In this document: positions 34,501 through 44,180 of the stretch, one piece after another
How positions within the stretch are numbered: the first letter of the stretch is position 1
How the letters are laid out: the number at the start of each line of letters is the position of its first letter
Assembly (NCBI GenBank): GCA_030248065.1
Contig: JASAMV010004059.1
Span: 1-64,000, forward strand
Direction: 5' to 3'
Length of the DNA: 64,000 nucleotides
Source: Rhynchonema sp. JSB1_4
Lineage: Eukaryota; Nematoda; Chromadorea; Monhysterida; Xyalidae
Notes under the pieces: model-generated
Database searches by the model: none
What the model saw: the letters and a program-made list of their open reading frames with translations, nothing else
What the model was told of the DNA's origin: nothing
Program-made: the position numbers and the translations under genes

Positions 34501-36330
34501 CAAACTTGAAAATACTCACCACCTCCTCAGAGCAAACACTTTGCCACGTGTCTGCAGGCAGTCACCCGCACCCATCCGACAACAACAACCAGTTTGCGTC
34601 CACGAGCGGGCTGCTAGAAACTGATCTGTCCATATTCAGTGTTGTCCGCGATCGCGACACGATTGAATTCACTGCCAACGAATCAGTGACTTTGTCCGGC
34701 ATCAATCCCATCGGTGAGTGAATTGGGTGCGTGGCGCAGTGGTGTTCGGTTGGATGGCACAACCAGGGTTGGGCAAAAAACGTTTTTTTTTTCAAAAAAT
34801 CGTTTTTAAAAAAAACGTTTTTTAAAAAAACGTTTTTTTTAAAACGCCCAGATGACCAAAATATGCCCCCAAAAAAATAGAAAACGCTCATGTTGGGAAG
34901 AAAACGTGGTTAAATGAAGTAATTCTATGTGTTCTGAGGCAAAATAAACAGGTTTCAACCCTTTTCTAGCGAGTTGCTAAGATCCCATATCAGACCCGCA
35001 TCGTGGGACCAACTTTGGCCGGGGTCATCACTGAAAGTCAAACTCCGTATATCGACGTATCTCGACAAAGTAAAAATTGGTAGACAATTTTTTGAAAAAA
35101 ATGGGACAAAAAATTGATTTTCCTTGATAATCAGGGTACTTTCCCTGAAAAATCAGGGAAAATCAAGGAAATTCAGGATTTAAAAAAAACGAAAAACGAC
35201 CCAGGTGTTTTTTTTTAAAAACGTCGTTTTTTTAAGAAAAAACGCCGTCGTTTTTTTTGCCCAACCCTGGGCACAACATGGGAAAGGGCGAAGGTTCGAA
35301 TCCTGCCTGTTGCTTTCTAAATATCGCACTAGAATTCACGATGTTCAATACCTGCTGCAGCAAAAGTGTAAACAACCTGATAACCCGCATTCGGTGTGCT
35401 TGGACAACCATTACACACTCGTATCCTATAATTCCAGACATCGACTTTCCCTCCACCCGACGCTATCAGTTGCACAGGATCGAGGAAGAACCTCAAGATA
35501 TTGTCGACCCACAAGCCCTGGCTGGTCAACCCCCGGAGTGCTCGGGACTGGCTGCAACTGTGCTCGTTAATCACCCGACCTCACCACTGTCGGGTTGTCT
35601 CGATCAAGGCATCGTCGAGGACAGTCCTTCAGGTAAAAGGCTCACCACACAGAGAAAGACATTGACAACATCGCGGCCCAAATGTGTGCCGAGATTGCCA
35701 ATCGTACATCGATCGACGACGGTCTAGTGAAAATATTCAGTTTTCTGTGCTCTGGAGCAACGGTGTAGTTTCATGCCAAGGCGCACGTGCTGAATGATCG
35801 CTGGGGCCAAAATCTAGCAGTCTGACCCATATGGTCGAGCTCCGAAAATTTGGGCCAAGTACAGTAAGAGGCGAAGTATCCAAACTACACAACTCTGGGA
35901 CTGAACTAGTCTGGCCCGAACTCGTGGCCGGGTCAAGTGCCTGTGATCGAAACGTCGCAGAATGCACAACTCACAGACAAGCATTGCTGCGGCAATATGC
36001 GTCACTCTTGCTCTCAACAGCGGTTTGAAAGGAGTGTTTGTTATATTTGGGACTCTAACTCAATCCAGCGCTCCTGGTTCAGAGTCAACTTATTCTTCTG
36101 CTATTCCAGGCGGTTCGCGCGACCCATGCAGCAGCGCCGCGTTCGACAGTGAGTGTAATCTGCTTGTCACCAGGTCATCCGATATGACCAGCAATACGAG
36201 GTCATCGCCGCCCGATAACAATGGCATTTTCGATTCTGGCAGTGCGACTGAGTCGCCCGTGATTGGCGGCACTCCAAATAATGCTGCTGCTGCTGCTGCT
36301 GTGACTGTTGGGTCGGAACTTTCATCGTGA
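25599..36330 (+). CDS. Single-pass membrane protein with long Ser/Pro-rich cytoplasmic tail
   Basis: Exons joined by phase: 25599-25875, 30418-30593, 30810-30953, 31073-31184, 31251-31403, 31483-31677, 31780-31865, 32903-32972, 33100-about 33161, about 33640-33834, 33915-33952, 34558-34713, 35438-35632 and 36110-36330. Exon 1 is polar and Asn/Thr-rich (NQNGTNSSKGQG). Exon 2 carries the membrane helix (IVTTCILLFLLILLCCCIMY) followed by a basic stop-transfer stretch (RIRRALHRWKRR). The rest is a low-complexity Ser/Pro/Asp tail with acidic patches (DEFDSLTPLMVTPGSISDDE), ending ELSS. This looks like a cell-surface receptor or adhesion protein with a docking tail. No extracellular domain is recognised and no signal peptide is seen, so upstream exons may exist. 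The junction between 33161 and 33640 is not resolved in frame. Not assigned to a family. Confidence 0.7.
25977..26134. mobile_element. Short inverted-repeat MITE
   Basis: The ends read ACTGAAG...GTGGAGGAAC and its complement GTTCCTCCAC...CTTCAGT. Length about 158 bp. It lies in the first intron of the membrane protein gene, right after its first recognised exon. Inner arms are weak. Confidence 0.55.
34250..34500. mobile_element. MITE with ATACTCTGACAATA termini, copy 1
   Basis: Inverted ends contain CTCTGACAATAC, then TTTCAAACGCGTTGCCTGAT, and their complements at about 34443-34495. A shorter copy lies at about 48078-48268. This copy is in an intron of the large membrane protein gene. Confidence 0.75.
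34728..35312 (+). other. tRNA-like sequence split by a MITE
   Basis: An A-box-like TGGCGCAGTGG at 34732-34742 and a perfect B-box GGTTCGAATCC at 35293-35303 are separated by the 506-bp CAGGGTTG element. Removing the element and one target duplication brings the boxes to about 47 bp apart, as in a tRNA. It could be a broken tRNA gene or the head of a tRNA-derived SINE. I cannot assign an anticodon with confidence. It lies in an intron of the large membrane protein gene. Confidence 0.55.
34764..35269. mobile_element. hAT-type MITE, CAGGGTTGGGC family, copy 1 (506 bp)
   Basis: Ends CAGGGTTGGGC and GCCCAACCCTG are flanked by an exact 8-bp target duplication, GGCACAAC, at 34756-34763 and 35270-35277. 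Long runs of A and T with ACG punctuations lie next to each end. The near-identical sister copy at 39236-39744 is in the opposite orientation. No coding capacity; it needs a transposase from elsewhere. Confidence 0.9.
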
Positions 36331-36659
36331 CGTCACTATGATGTCATTGTTACAGATGGAGACCTGGCGCACCGAACGGGTGTCTGCGAACAAGTAGTTG
36401 GAAGCGGTTCACTGATTACCAAATCCTCGCAGTTCGCAACTGAAGTTCGCTGGGCACAAGCCTGAAACGGCCCGAAGCGGGACCATGTGACGGAATAAGA
36501 CCGGGATCTGTTCCAACATATAACTCGATTTTTGAGCGTCTTCCCTCCTAAAACAATCATTCTCCAGATGATTTGTCTATGGCTTTATTTGTAAATGAAA
36601 ATATAAAATGGTTTATCCTGTGTTCAATAATGATGCCTAGAAGTCCAATTGTACATAAT

Positions 36660-36665
36660 AATAAA
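36660..36665 (+). terminator. Poly(A) signal of the large membrane protein gene
   Basis: AATAAA about 330 bp after the TGA stop at 36328-36330. It is the first good match downstream, so the 3' UTR would be roughly 350 bp. Confidence 0.45.
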
Positions 36666-37326
36666 GTCAGTTCGCTAAAAACATTGAATTAGTCATTTTG
36701 TGTTCGATGCATCATCAGCCAACCGAACATCAAGCGTGCAGCAAAGCGAAACGGGCCATCATTTTTGGATAAGCAAACACACAATAGGTTACGGTATGAA
36801 TGACACACAGGCTGCAGAAAGTCGTAAGAGGGTATGACACTTGTTTCAGGTCCGTGGTGAAACATCAACCAGGCCGCCGGTAACTTCCTGGTGTCTCACA
36901 ACCTGATGTTTTCCATCAATAATAAAATTCAAACCATAACACTGCCTGAACATACAGATATCAATAAACAAGAGCGCATAAACAGGCCAAAACAAAGATT
37001 AATCTACCGATTAGTGTTTTGGTGTTGTTTACACTTGCATGCTTTTTAGTTCAATTTCGGTCACGCCCATAAACCGTCGATAAACCCAATCTGAGATCCA
37101 TGCCACTGAAACACCACTAACGTTGTCTCCGGGCCAGCCTCTTGCTTGTTCCGCCCAAGATTGTGTTTCGAAAAACGATGATGCTCAAGATTTCCTCAGT
37201 GGTAGTGGCTCTGACGATTGCCAGATGCGGCATGATTTATTTTTTCGAAATAATTTCACAAAATTATATCTCCAAGTTGCACAGAAAATTATTCTGGACA
37301 CTAATTTTATATCGCTTCCTGTTCAG

Positions 37327-40300
37327 ATGGACTTCAGATACTGGACCGACGTCGACTATCGACTGGTCAACATGGCCAACAACAAGGTTCGTTGTCTTCA
37401 ATGTCACTTTCATCAGATTCGCTTAAAATTTGAAAAGTTGACTAGTTCTTTCTCGACTGCAACAACAGTTTGTGAAATATGTAGCATTTTAGCAGGCACT
37501 ACTGAAGCATAACCAACCCATGTGTGTTTGTACCTGATAGTCCGGTCACACTGATGTGATGTGAGAAAATAGATCGATCCGATCCTATCGCATCCGATCA
37601 TCAAGTTTGATATTATCCATCTTGGATTTTACGAACAAATCTGAACATGCAGAAGGCTTCGTGCACAACATTGTGGCCCAATCTTGTCACATTGGCGCGC
37701 TGGTTTTGAGTAATGCACAAATTTGTGATTCATGTTCTACATAAAACGTTTACAAACACAACAAATAGAATTAAATGGTGATCTTGGTGAATTTTGGACA
37801 GGTTCACCATTTCAGACTCTCACAGCGCGTGACTTGAATGCCGTTGACACCGACCCGCTGCATACGGACCCGATTGGAAACGTCAGCGTCCCCATCAAAC
37901 CGGGCGGTTTCTGAGTCTGACTGGTGTTCCCGCCTATGCCATTCAAAACCCAAATGTTCGAAATCGAATTTTACCGGTGTTGTTCACGTTTATTAGATGG
38001 CGTATTACGCCTGTGCACGCGTGTCTACGTTAATATTGTATGTATAGGCAACCTATAGTTACATAACTGTTGAAACCTACCGTTTCGTTCACACAATACA
38101 ACAACAGCAAAGCGGACCATTACAAATACATACCAGCGAGTGTGCCCAACTTGTGGTTGTGTAACCCGGTGTGCCATCTCTCACTGGCATTCACTTCTGT
38201 GAAAAGCAAGGGATGTTTAACGCCAGCAAGAAAATCTGCTCGTGGTTCTTTTTGGAAGTCACAATTGGCCAGAGGTGTTCGCACCGACGAGGCCTGGCAC
38301 CTCGCCCGTCTGTGAAAACAGGCCGAAACGCGCAAACCTCCCCTGCTTTTATATTATGTACATCGTTTTGCTCAATCTTAACTGATATGAGTTGAGTTTC
38401 AGTTGCTTTGACCAAACATATCCACAATCTGCGCCCCCAAAATTGAACGCAATTGATTCAGGGTGTCCCCCAGATGTGCATTGACGCGCGTGCAGCTGGG
38501 CGCGTCGAGCAACACACCATGTGTGGCGTGTCAAAGTACGAATTCTGGCCGATTGTCGAATACGAAAACATCATCTCCATCACGTACTTTACATATGGGT
38601 GCGGTTGAAGGACCTGACTGGCTGATGTTTCATTCAGAGCCAAAAACAAGCCACACATTTCACATATATTGTGACATCAGTGCGGGAATAACAAACTTGT
38701 GCGACCTCGGACTCAGCCGTGCGCTGTGCTGAGGCTGACGGAACATCTGAGCGTGTATTTACACCAGCAGTCTGTTACGCGGGCAGAAAACCAACCTCGC
38801 TCTTTTGAAGTGGCCATCTGGTGCATTCGGCACTATTGGCGATGACCTGGTGCACCGCCCTGCCCGTTTGTGAACACAGCTACTCGAAACCGGTGATCAA
38901 ACAAAACAACACGCTATGCGGAATCTACGACTAATACTATTGTGGTCAAATCCGATCGTTAAAACTTATGTCGTCCGCTCAATATGTGCCATTTCTCTCG
39001 CGCTGATTTGAGGCTGCTTGAGTTGACATGAAGTGATTTGACCACTTGATTTGACCACTGCACCATTAGAGCCCAATTCGCATGATGGCCAAATAGCCGA
39101 TGTTTCACAGTGACGTGGTTGGTCGGCGTGGATCTTCCCAGCGACCAGCTGATGGGCGATCAGATTAGCAAACGAAACCAGAGCAGATTTTTGCGGCGTA
39201 TTGCGCTGGCGGATCAAACATCGTCGTTTGATGCCAGGGTTGGGCAAAAAAAACGACGGCGTTTTTCTTAAAAAAAACGACGTTTTTTTTCAAAAAAAAA
39301 CGCCTGGGTCGTTTTTCGTTTTTTTAAACCCTGAATTTCCTTGATTTCCCTGATTTTTCAGGGAAAGTACCCTGATTATCAAGGAAAATCAATTTCTTGT
39401 CCCATTTTTTTTCAAAAAATTTTCGACCAATTTTTACTTTGTCGAGATACGTCGATATACGGAGTTTGACTTTCAGTGATGACCCCGGCCAAAGTTGGTC
39501 CCATGATGCGGGTCTGATATGGGATCTTAACAACTCGCTGGAAAATGGTTGAAACCCGTTTATTTTGCCTCAGAACACATAGAATTACTTCATTTAACCA
39601 CATTTTCTTCCCAACATGAGCGTTTTCCAATTTTTTGGGGGGCATATTTTGGTCATCTGGGCGTTTTAAAAAAACGTTTTTTTTAAAAAAACGTTTTTTT
39701 AAAAAAAACGATTTTTTAAAAAAAACGTTTTTTGCCCAACCCTGGTTGATGCCGCAGATCACAAGTGAGTGAAACATTTGCGAAAAGAAAAAGGCGTGGG
39801 TTTGCGAATTTGGGTCTCGGGGTGTGGTGGACCCGTGTGTACCCGTTTCCAGATCGTAATCTGGACACGTTGGGTGGACTGTTGGAAACGGTGTAAAGGT
39901 CAGTTGGGCGTAAAGGTTGGCGTAAAGTTCGGTCGAAAGCTCGATCGGCGTAGTTCGGTGCAAACGTGAAACATTGCCTGTTATTAACGTGGAATGTTTC
40001 AAGTTTACACCGAGGTCTATCACACTGAGCTGTCGACCGAGCTTTCCACCGACCTTTACACCCAACTGACCTTTACACCGTTTCGAAAATATCACCCGTT
40101 ACCACAGCAAACTTCGCTTCATTTATTACCACCCCTCTCAGGGATGGAGGACTAAGTTAGCTCAGCAGATTATGAGCTCACTCTCACGCCGGTGGTATTG
40201 CATAAAGGCAAGAACGCGGAATTTAACAAAAGAATTGAATAAAAGAATAAAGGAAAGAGCAGGATTGTCATTGGCCAACGGACGGGGTGGTGCACGGCCG

Positions 40301-41478
40301 ATAGTAGAGTCGTCAAGCAAGTGGTCAATAAAAAATTTTTTTATTCGAACCCCATTTTTAAAAATTTTTTTTTAAAACCACTGCGTCAAGCGTGGTACAC
40401 ACGCCTAATAAATGTTGCGTGTAATTATATTTGTCACCAAGGATCATTATTCAGTTAAGTCCACAACGACTACGATCTTGAATGCACCCACCACAACGGA
40501 GCCAACTTCCACCGTAACGGAAAGCCCTGCTGCTGCTGCAGAATGTGACGACACTGTACTTCTGGCTCAGATTCAGCTGGTATCAGTGATCAAGTTGTCC
40601 TACCAAAGTAGGTTATTAGAGCACCAATGTCAAACATTAAACGACCACACAACAAAATGAGCCAGCGTTTCAGCCAAATTCCGAGGTTACGCTAACACGG
40701 CCGGCATGTGGTTAACGCTGGGCAGTGACTCGCAGTTGACAGAGTATGTGCTGCCGCAGATGGACTGTCTACTAACGTGTCGGCAGAATGTAAGTTTCTG
40801 TGCTTTTGTTCACTTTTTTTGTGCTGCTCAAAACTTTCATGAGCCAATACGACATGGTTTTTTCTTGGAGCGCATGCTACATGCGACAGAATCAAGAAAA
40901 TAGATCAATGATGTCATTCAGATTGGCGGAACACATATACAGTATATCTGCACACCCACAGGCCTTGCTCTTTATGGTCGATATCAAACTTGGTGATCGG
41001 ATGCGATCGGACATCGGCTCTGACTCGGTGGTCACATCACGTCAATGTGATCGGATATGACTATACATGACGAAACTCTGCCTATGAGTTTGCACGCAGT
41101 GATGTTGCCCGGGTGCCTCGGTCTGTCTGCGAATTGATGTGATGTGAATACAGAGTCAGATCTGAACACCGGTCACCAAGTTTGATATCGAGCTATAACT
41201 TTACTCCAGTTTCTAACATCAGGACCAAAACTGCCCTTGGTCATATAGTCCGGTTGCAAGCGCACAAGCAACAACACACAGGACGTTTTCGAAAATTTTG
41301 CGATAAATCAATGTCTGACTGAATATGTGACGGTTTTTAGCTCAACTGTGGATCGTTGACCATGTACTTTGTGTCCAACGTCACCAGTCGTCTCCATCCA
41401 TATGTCTACATGAAGGGCGTCTATTGTCGAGAATTGACGACCAAACACGCGGATGCTTGGTTCTACACGTTGATATGA
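37327..41478 (+). CDS. Secreted-type protein with two PAN-like modules and a Thr-rich linker (5' end missing)
   Basis: Exons consistent by phase: 37327-37386, 38474-38603, 40455-40607, 40674-40789 and 41341-41478. Module 1 (LVNMANNK, MCIDARAAG, MCGVSKYEF, then ISITYFTYGC) is followed by a linker (KSTTTTILNAPTTTEP). Module 2 (ECDDTVLL, then MDCLLTCRQNLNCGSLTMYF, YMKGVYCREL) has the PAN/apple cysteine rhythm. This matches the plan seen in the TIL and protease genes at 6-18 kb. No signal peptide exon was found. Module 1 to linker is phase 1 and in frame; the join of the first two exons is plausible only. Function unknown; PAN modules usually bind protein or sugar outside the cell. Confidence 0.5.
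37548..37617. repeat. Fragment related to the 40977-41197 inverted repeat
   Basis: GGTCACACTGATGTGATGTG, then GATCCGATCCTATCGCATCC, then ATCAAGTTTGATATTATC repeats the vocabulary of the element at about 40977-41197 in the same gene region. Probably a partial MITE copy. Confidence 0.45.
37816..37914 (+). CDS. Candidate terminal coding exon, unassigned
   Basis: After a CATTTCAG acceptor, 32 codons (TLTARDLNAVDTDPLHTDP ... IKPGGF) end in TGA. Codon use is like that of neighbouring exons. It joins in phase 0 to the exon at 37327-37386, so it could be an alternative 3' end of that gene. A separate gene is also possible. Confidence 0.4.
   Translation, partial: TLTARDLNAVDTDPLHTDPIGNVSVPIKPGGF
39236..39744. 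mobile_element. hAT-type MITE, CAGGGTTGGGC family, copy 2 (509 bp)
   Basis: Same termini and interior as 34764-35269 but in the reverse orientation. The flanks TTTGATGC and GTTGATGC (39228-39235 and 39745-39752) match at 7 of 8 bases, an aged target duplication. It lies in an intron of the two-PAN gene model. A 227-residue open frame crossing it is an artefact of the repeat. Confidence 0.88.
39872..40097. mobile_element. GGGTG...CACCC MITE, copy 1 (about 226 bp)
   Basis: A hairpin whose arms carry AAACGGTGTAAAGGTCAGTT, several GTGTAAAG/CTTTACAC units and a central TGAAACATT pair, ending CGAAAATATCACCC. A second copy at 43622-43846 has better preserved ends. No coding capacity. Confidence 0.8.
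40318..40382. repeat. A/T-rich MITE, related to 7365-7446
   Basis: Starts AGTGGTCAATAAA, passes A/T runs and TTATTCGAACCCC, and ends AAAACCACT, giving short inverted ends AGTGG/CCACT. It is the reverse orientation of the copy at 7365-7446. Confidence 0.55.
40977..41197. mobile_element. Inverted-repeat MITE with GATATCAAACTTGGTGA termini
   Basis: GATATCAAACTTGGTGATCGG on the left pairs with CCGGTCACCAAGTTTGATATC on the right; inner arms carry GTGATGTGA-type units. Length about 220 bp. It lies in an intron of the two-PAN gene model. A fragment is at 37548-37617. Confidence 0.7.
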
Positions 41479-43032
41479 GCACGAAAATGCTGTTTGTTTG
41501 TCGATATGCACCTTTCTGGTAACATGCTGGACCATGCACGTGGATCACAAACCCGCAATTAAGGGGGCTCATTGTCGCCCATGTTGGGCTCCGCCGTTCT
41601 GTCGCCCGACTTTATGGCCCCGCTGTTTTGACACCTGCTGTTTGGTTCGTGACGTGCAGAGTGGAAATTTTATCGGGCATTTTGTTGAAAAAAAATCATT
41701 TATTTTTCTTTCTATCATTATCTTGTTGCGACCATCGTTTCAATCTAGGATGTTATTGGATTTCATGTTTTGCTGCCCACGATTGATATGACCTCAAAGT
41801 GTGAAAATGATCCACGCGTGTTCCGTGATTTTAAACTGCGTTTTCTGGCGGAGTAATGGGTCCTCATTATGGTTCGTGTGCAAACCAACGTCAATGCCTG
41901 ATAAAAGTCATATCGGTGGTGACGCTGTTACACTACGTTGTGCGACGGTCCGGTCCCGGGGCACAGGTTCTGGCCATTCAGGCCTTACTGATTCAGGCCC
42001 GGCTGGAGCCTAAGCCTAAGCCCATAAATGGGTCAAATATGCTGTGCCTGAATCGGCCGATCCTGAAAAACTGGGCCTGAAAAGGTCGGGCCTGAAAAGT
42101 CGCGGAATACTGTTATACGGATCAGTTATTCTTTAACTTGGATGCAGCGTAATGCGAAAAATACTATATTTAACATGTAGAACTGCACCGGACTTGTTAG
42201 CGCCGTGTCGGTTTACACGCAACGATGATCTAGCGTGACTTCCTTGTTAATTTCAGTGGCAATCTGAGCCTCCGCTAAGCTATTTATAATAATGCAGAGC
42301 CCTCATTAGCCCGTTGAAAGCACGTGTAAAACACGGTACCTAATACTTTCAAGCGGACATGCAAAATACTACTAATTGAGTTATTTACGATAATTAAAAG
42401 CCACTGAGTTTCGTGCGTCACCACGGAGATGCTCACATCAAGAGAAACAAAAGACCCAAAGTTTTATAAATGTTTACGTTATTGTTTTTGTTCAGATGGG
42501 CAGATAATGTTGTAACGTGCTGCTGGTTGAATCACTAACCACACACTCGGCCCCGTATAAAAGGTGCTATTATTATGAAGCTTCCTGGTAGTCGATTTTT
42601 TAAGTTCTCAATCCCATCGCACAAGGAATTGCTAGCTTGAAAGCAAGTGAATGGCTACAAAATTGTTAATAATGTACGCGTGGATTGTGGAAAGGCATTG
42701 CTTAAATTTTAAAAGCTTTCAGTAAATTCATTTTTAAATAGTTGACTTGGGTAACACCGGTTTGGTCCAGGTATATGATGAAACGATAACCGTACTGCTA
42801 CTTAGATACTGCAAGTCTTTACATAAATATAGTAATCTTGAAACCCGGTTGTGTACAAACGGTGTCTGTGCTGAAACTGAACCTTATTCTGACACCTCAC
42901 GGCGTCACTGTAACCGTAACCTCATTGCGTTCCTTCTTATCTCAACCTAGCCCTCAATGCAGTTAACAAACACCTGCTTTCATTAGCTCTTCCATTTCAG
43001 GTCACAATTCGAATATTACATAGTATCGCAAT
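41479..43032. other. Intergenic stretch with one interspersed repeat
   Basis: Apart from the CAGGCCC-rich repeat at about 41946-42108, I see only AT-rich sequence. The acceptor-like TTTCAG near 43000 suggests a non-coding first exon of the small membrane protein gene somewhere in this stretch. Confidence 0.45.
41946..42108 (-). repeat. Interspersed CAGGCCC-rich repeat, copy 2
   Basis: The reverse complement of the block at 13417-13605: it begins CGGTCCCGGGGCACAGG and ends GCCTGAAAAGTCGCGGAA. The core GGAGCCTAAGCCTAAGCC and ATGGGTCAAATATGCT are shared with copy 3. Confidence 0.75.
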
Positions 43033-43284
43033 ATGATCGCATGTCTGCTGATCATTCTGTTCATCCCAGCTGTTCTGTTCAACGTCGTTTGTCGAGGTCA
43101 AATGATGTTGGGCCAGTGGGCCGATCTGCCATATTCGGTGATCGAGCACGAAGTGGCCGTGCGACTCAGGCAGGAACGGGAGGACAAGGGGTCGAAACCG
43201 CCGCCGATTCGGGTCGAAACCGCGAAGAAGAAAATCAGTCGGCAGCATCTCGCCCGTCTGATGACCAATCGATTTCACATATAG
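43033..43284 (+). CDS. Small N-terminally anchored membrane protein (83 aa)
   Basis: The ATG at 43033 follows an in-frame stop (TAG, two codons upstream) and a TTTCAG acceptor at about 43000, so an upstream intron in the 5' UTR is likely. Residues 3-20 are a hydrophobic anchor (CLLIILFIPAVLFNVV). The rest is charged with an amphipathic stretch (EHEVAVRLRQEREDK) and a basic end (TAKKKISRQHLARL). It resembles a small membrane-associated accessory subunit, but I do not recognise the family. Confidence 0.6.
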   Translation: MIACLLIILFIPAVLFNVVCRGQMMLGQWADLPYSVIEHEVAVRLRQEREDKGSKPPPIRVETAKKKISRQHLARLMTNRFHI

Positions 43285-43621
43285 TAATGTAGAAAGCATA
43301 CAGTTGGTATGTACATGGGTAGAGACATGCTGTGGCGAACGCGGTCTGTGCCCCTTCATCATGTGACATGGTCGAAGATCGCGACACAAGTTCGGTGACT
43401 TTGTGGTGAAAGAACGTTTTATCGTTTTGTTGAGCATAAGATTAGAACAACATTATCCATCACCGGCGGAAAAATCAGAGAACTACAAACTCAGAAATAT
43501 TTGTTAACGGATCGGATGGAAGAGCACAGACTGTCTTTTGTCTCGTTTGGGCGACGTTGATCCCTTGATGACGTTATTTCATAGGATTCGCATCTACCCA
43601 CCTATGTATATCTAGGTTAAT

Positions 43622-43846
43622 GGGTGGCATTTTCGAAACGGTGTAAAGCTCAGTTGGGTGTAAAGGTCGGTGTAAGCTCGGTCGACAGCTCAGTCTGATC
43701 GACCTCGGTGTAAACTTGAAACATTCCACGTTAATAACAGGCAATGTTTCACGTTTACACCGAGCTACGCCGACCGAGCTTTCGACCGAACTTTACACCG
43801 ACCTTTACGCCCAACTGACCTTTACACCGTTTCGAAAATATCACCC
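43622..43846. mobile_element. GGGTG...CACCC MITE, copy 2 (about 225 bp)
   Basis: Ends GGGTGGCATTTTCGAAACGG and CCGTTTCGAAAATATCACCC form the terminal inverted repeat; the interior matches copy 1 at 39872-40097. Confidence 0.85.
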
Positions 43847-44180
43847 AATGTATTTGGTTTGACGGAAACAGGTGTCGTGGATGTGGAAGACTGGAGATGT
43901 GATTACCATCGCAGAAAAACATGTGTCGTTTGCGCTTTTTGGTCCATGTTCAGAATTGATGAACATTTATTTTGACCTGCTCAGTCAGCATTTATTTTTG
44001 TTAACGTGGCACATATGTATATTTGTGCCCATTGCAATTCACATCTACATTAATGTGACTTGTATCAGTGCGGCAATAATAACATCTTTGTTGGCCAATA
44101 TTTGTTGACCACGATAAATTAATGAATTGCAGCTTTCGAAAAGTCGAGTCAAACGTCAAACGTCGAGTTAAGCTGATTAA

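Noticed and set aside
39412..40095. 227-codon open frame on the minus strand
   Set aside because: It crosses two MITEs including A/T runs (KKSFFLKKRFF-type peptide) and matches no protein style.
40150..40200. A tRNA A-box-like TAGCTCAGCAG
   Set aside because: No B-box GGTTCRA at the right distance and no stem pairing seen.
43041..43292. Alternative frame over the small membrane protein
   Set aside because: It is a low-complexity shadow; the chosen frame has an upstream in-frame stop, an ATG and a clear membrane helix.
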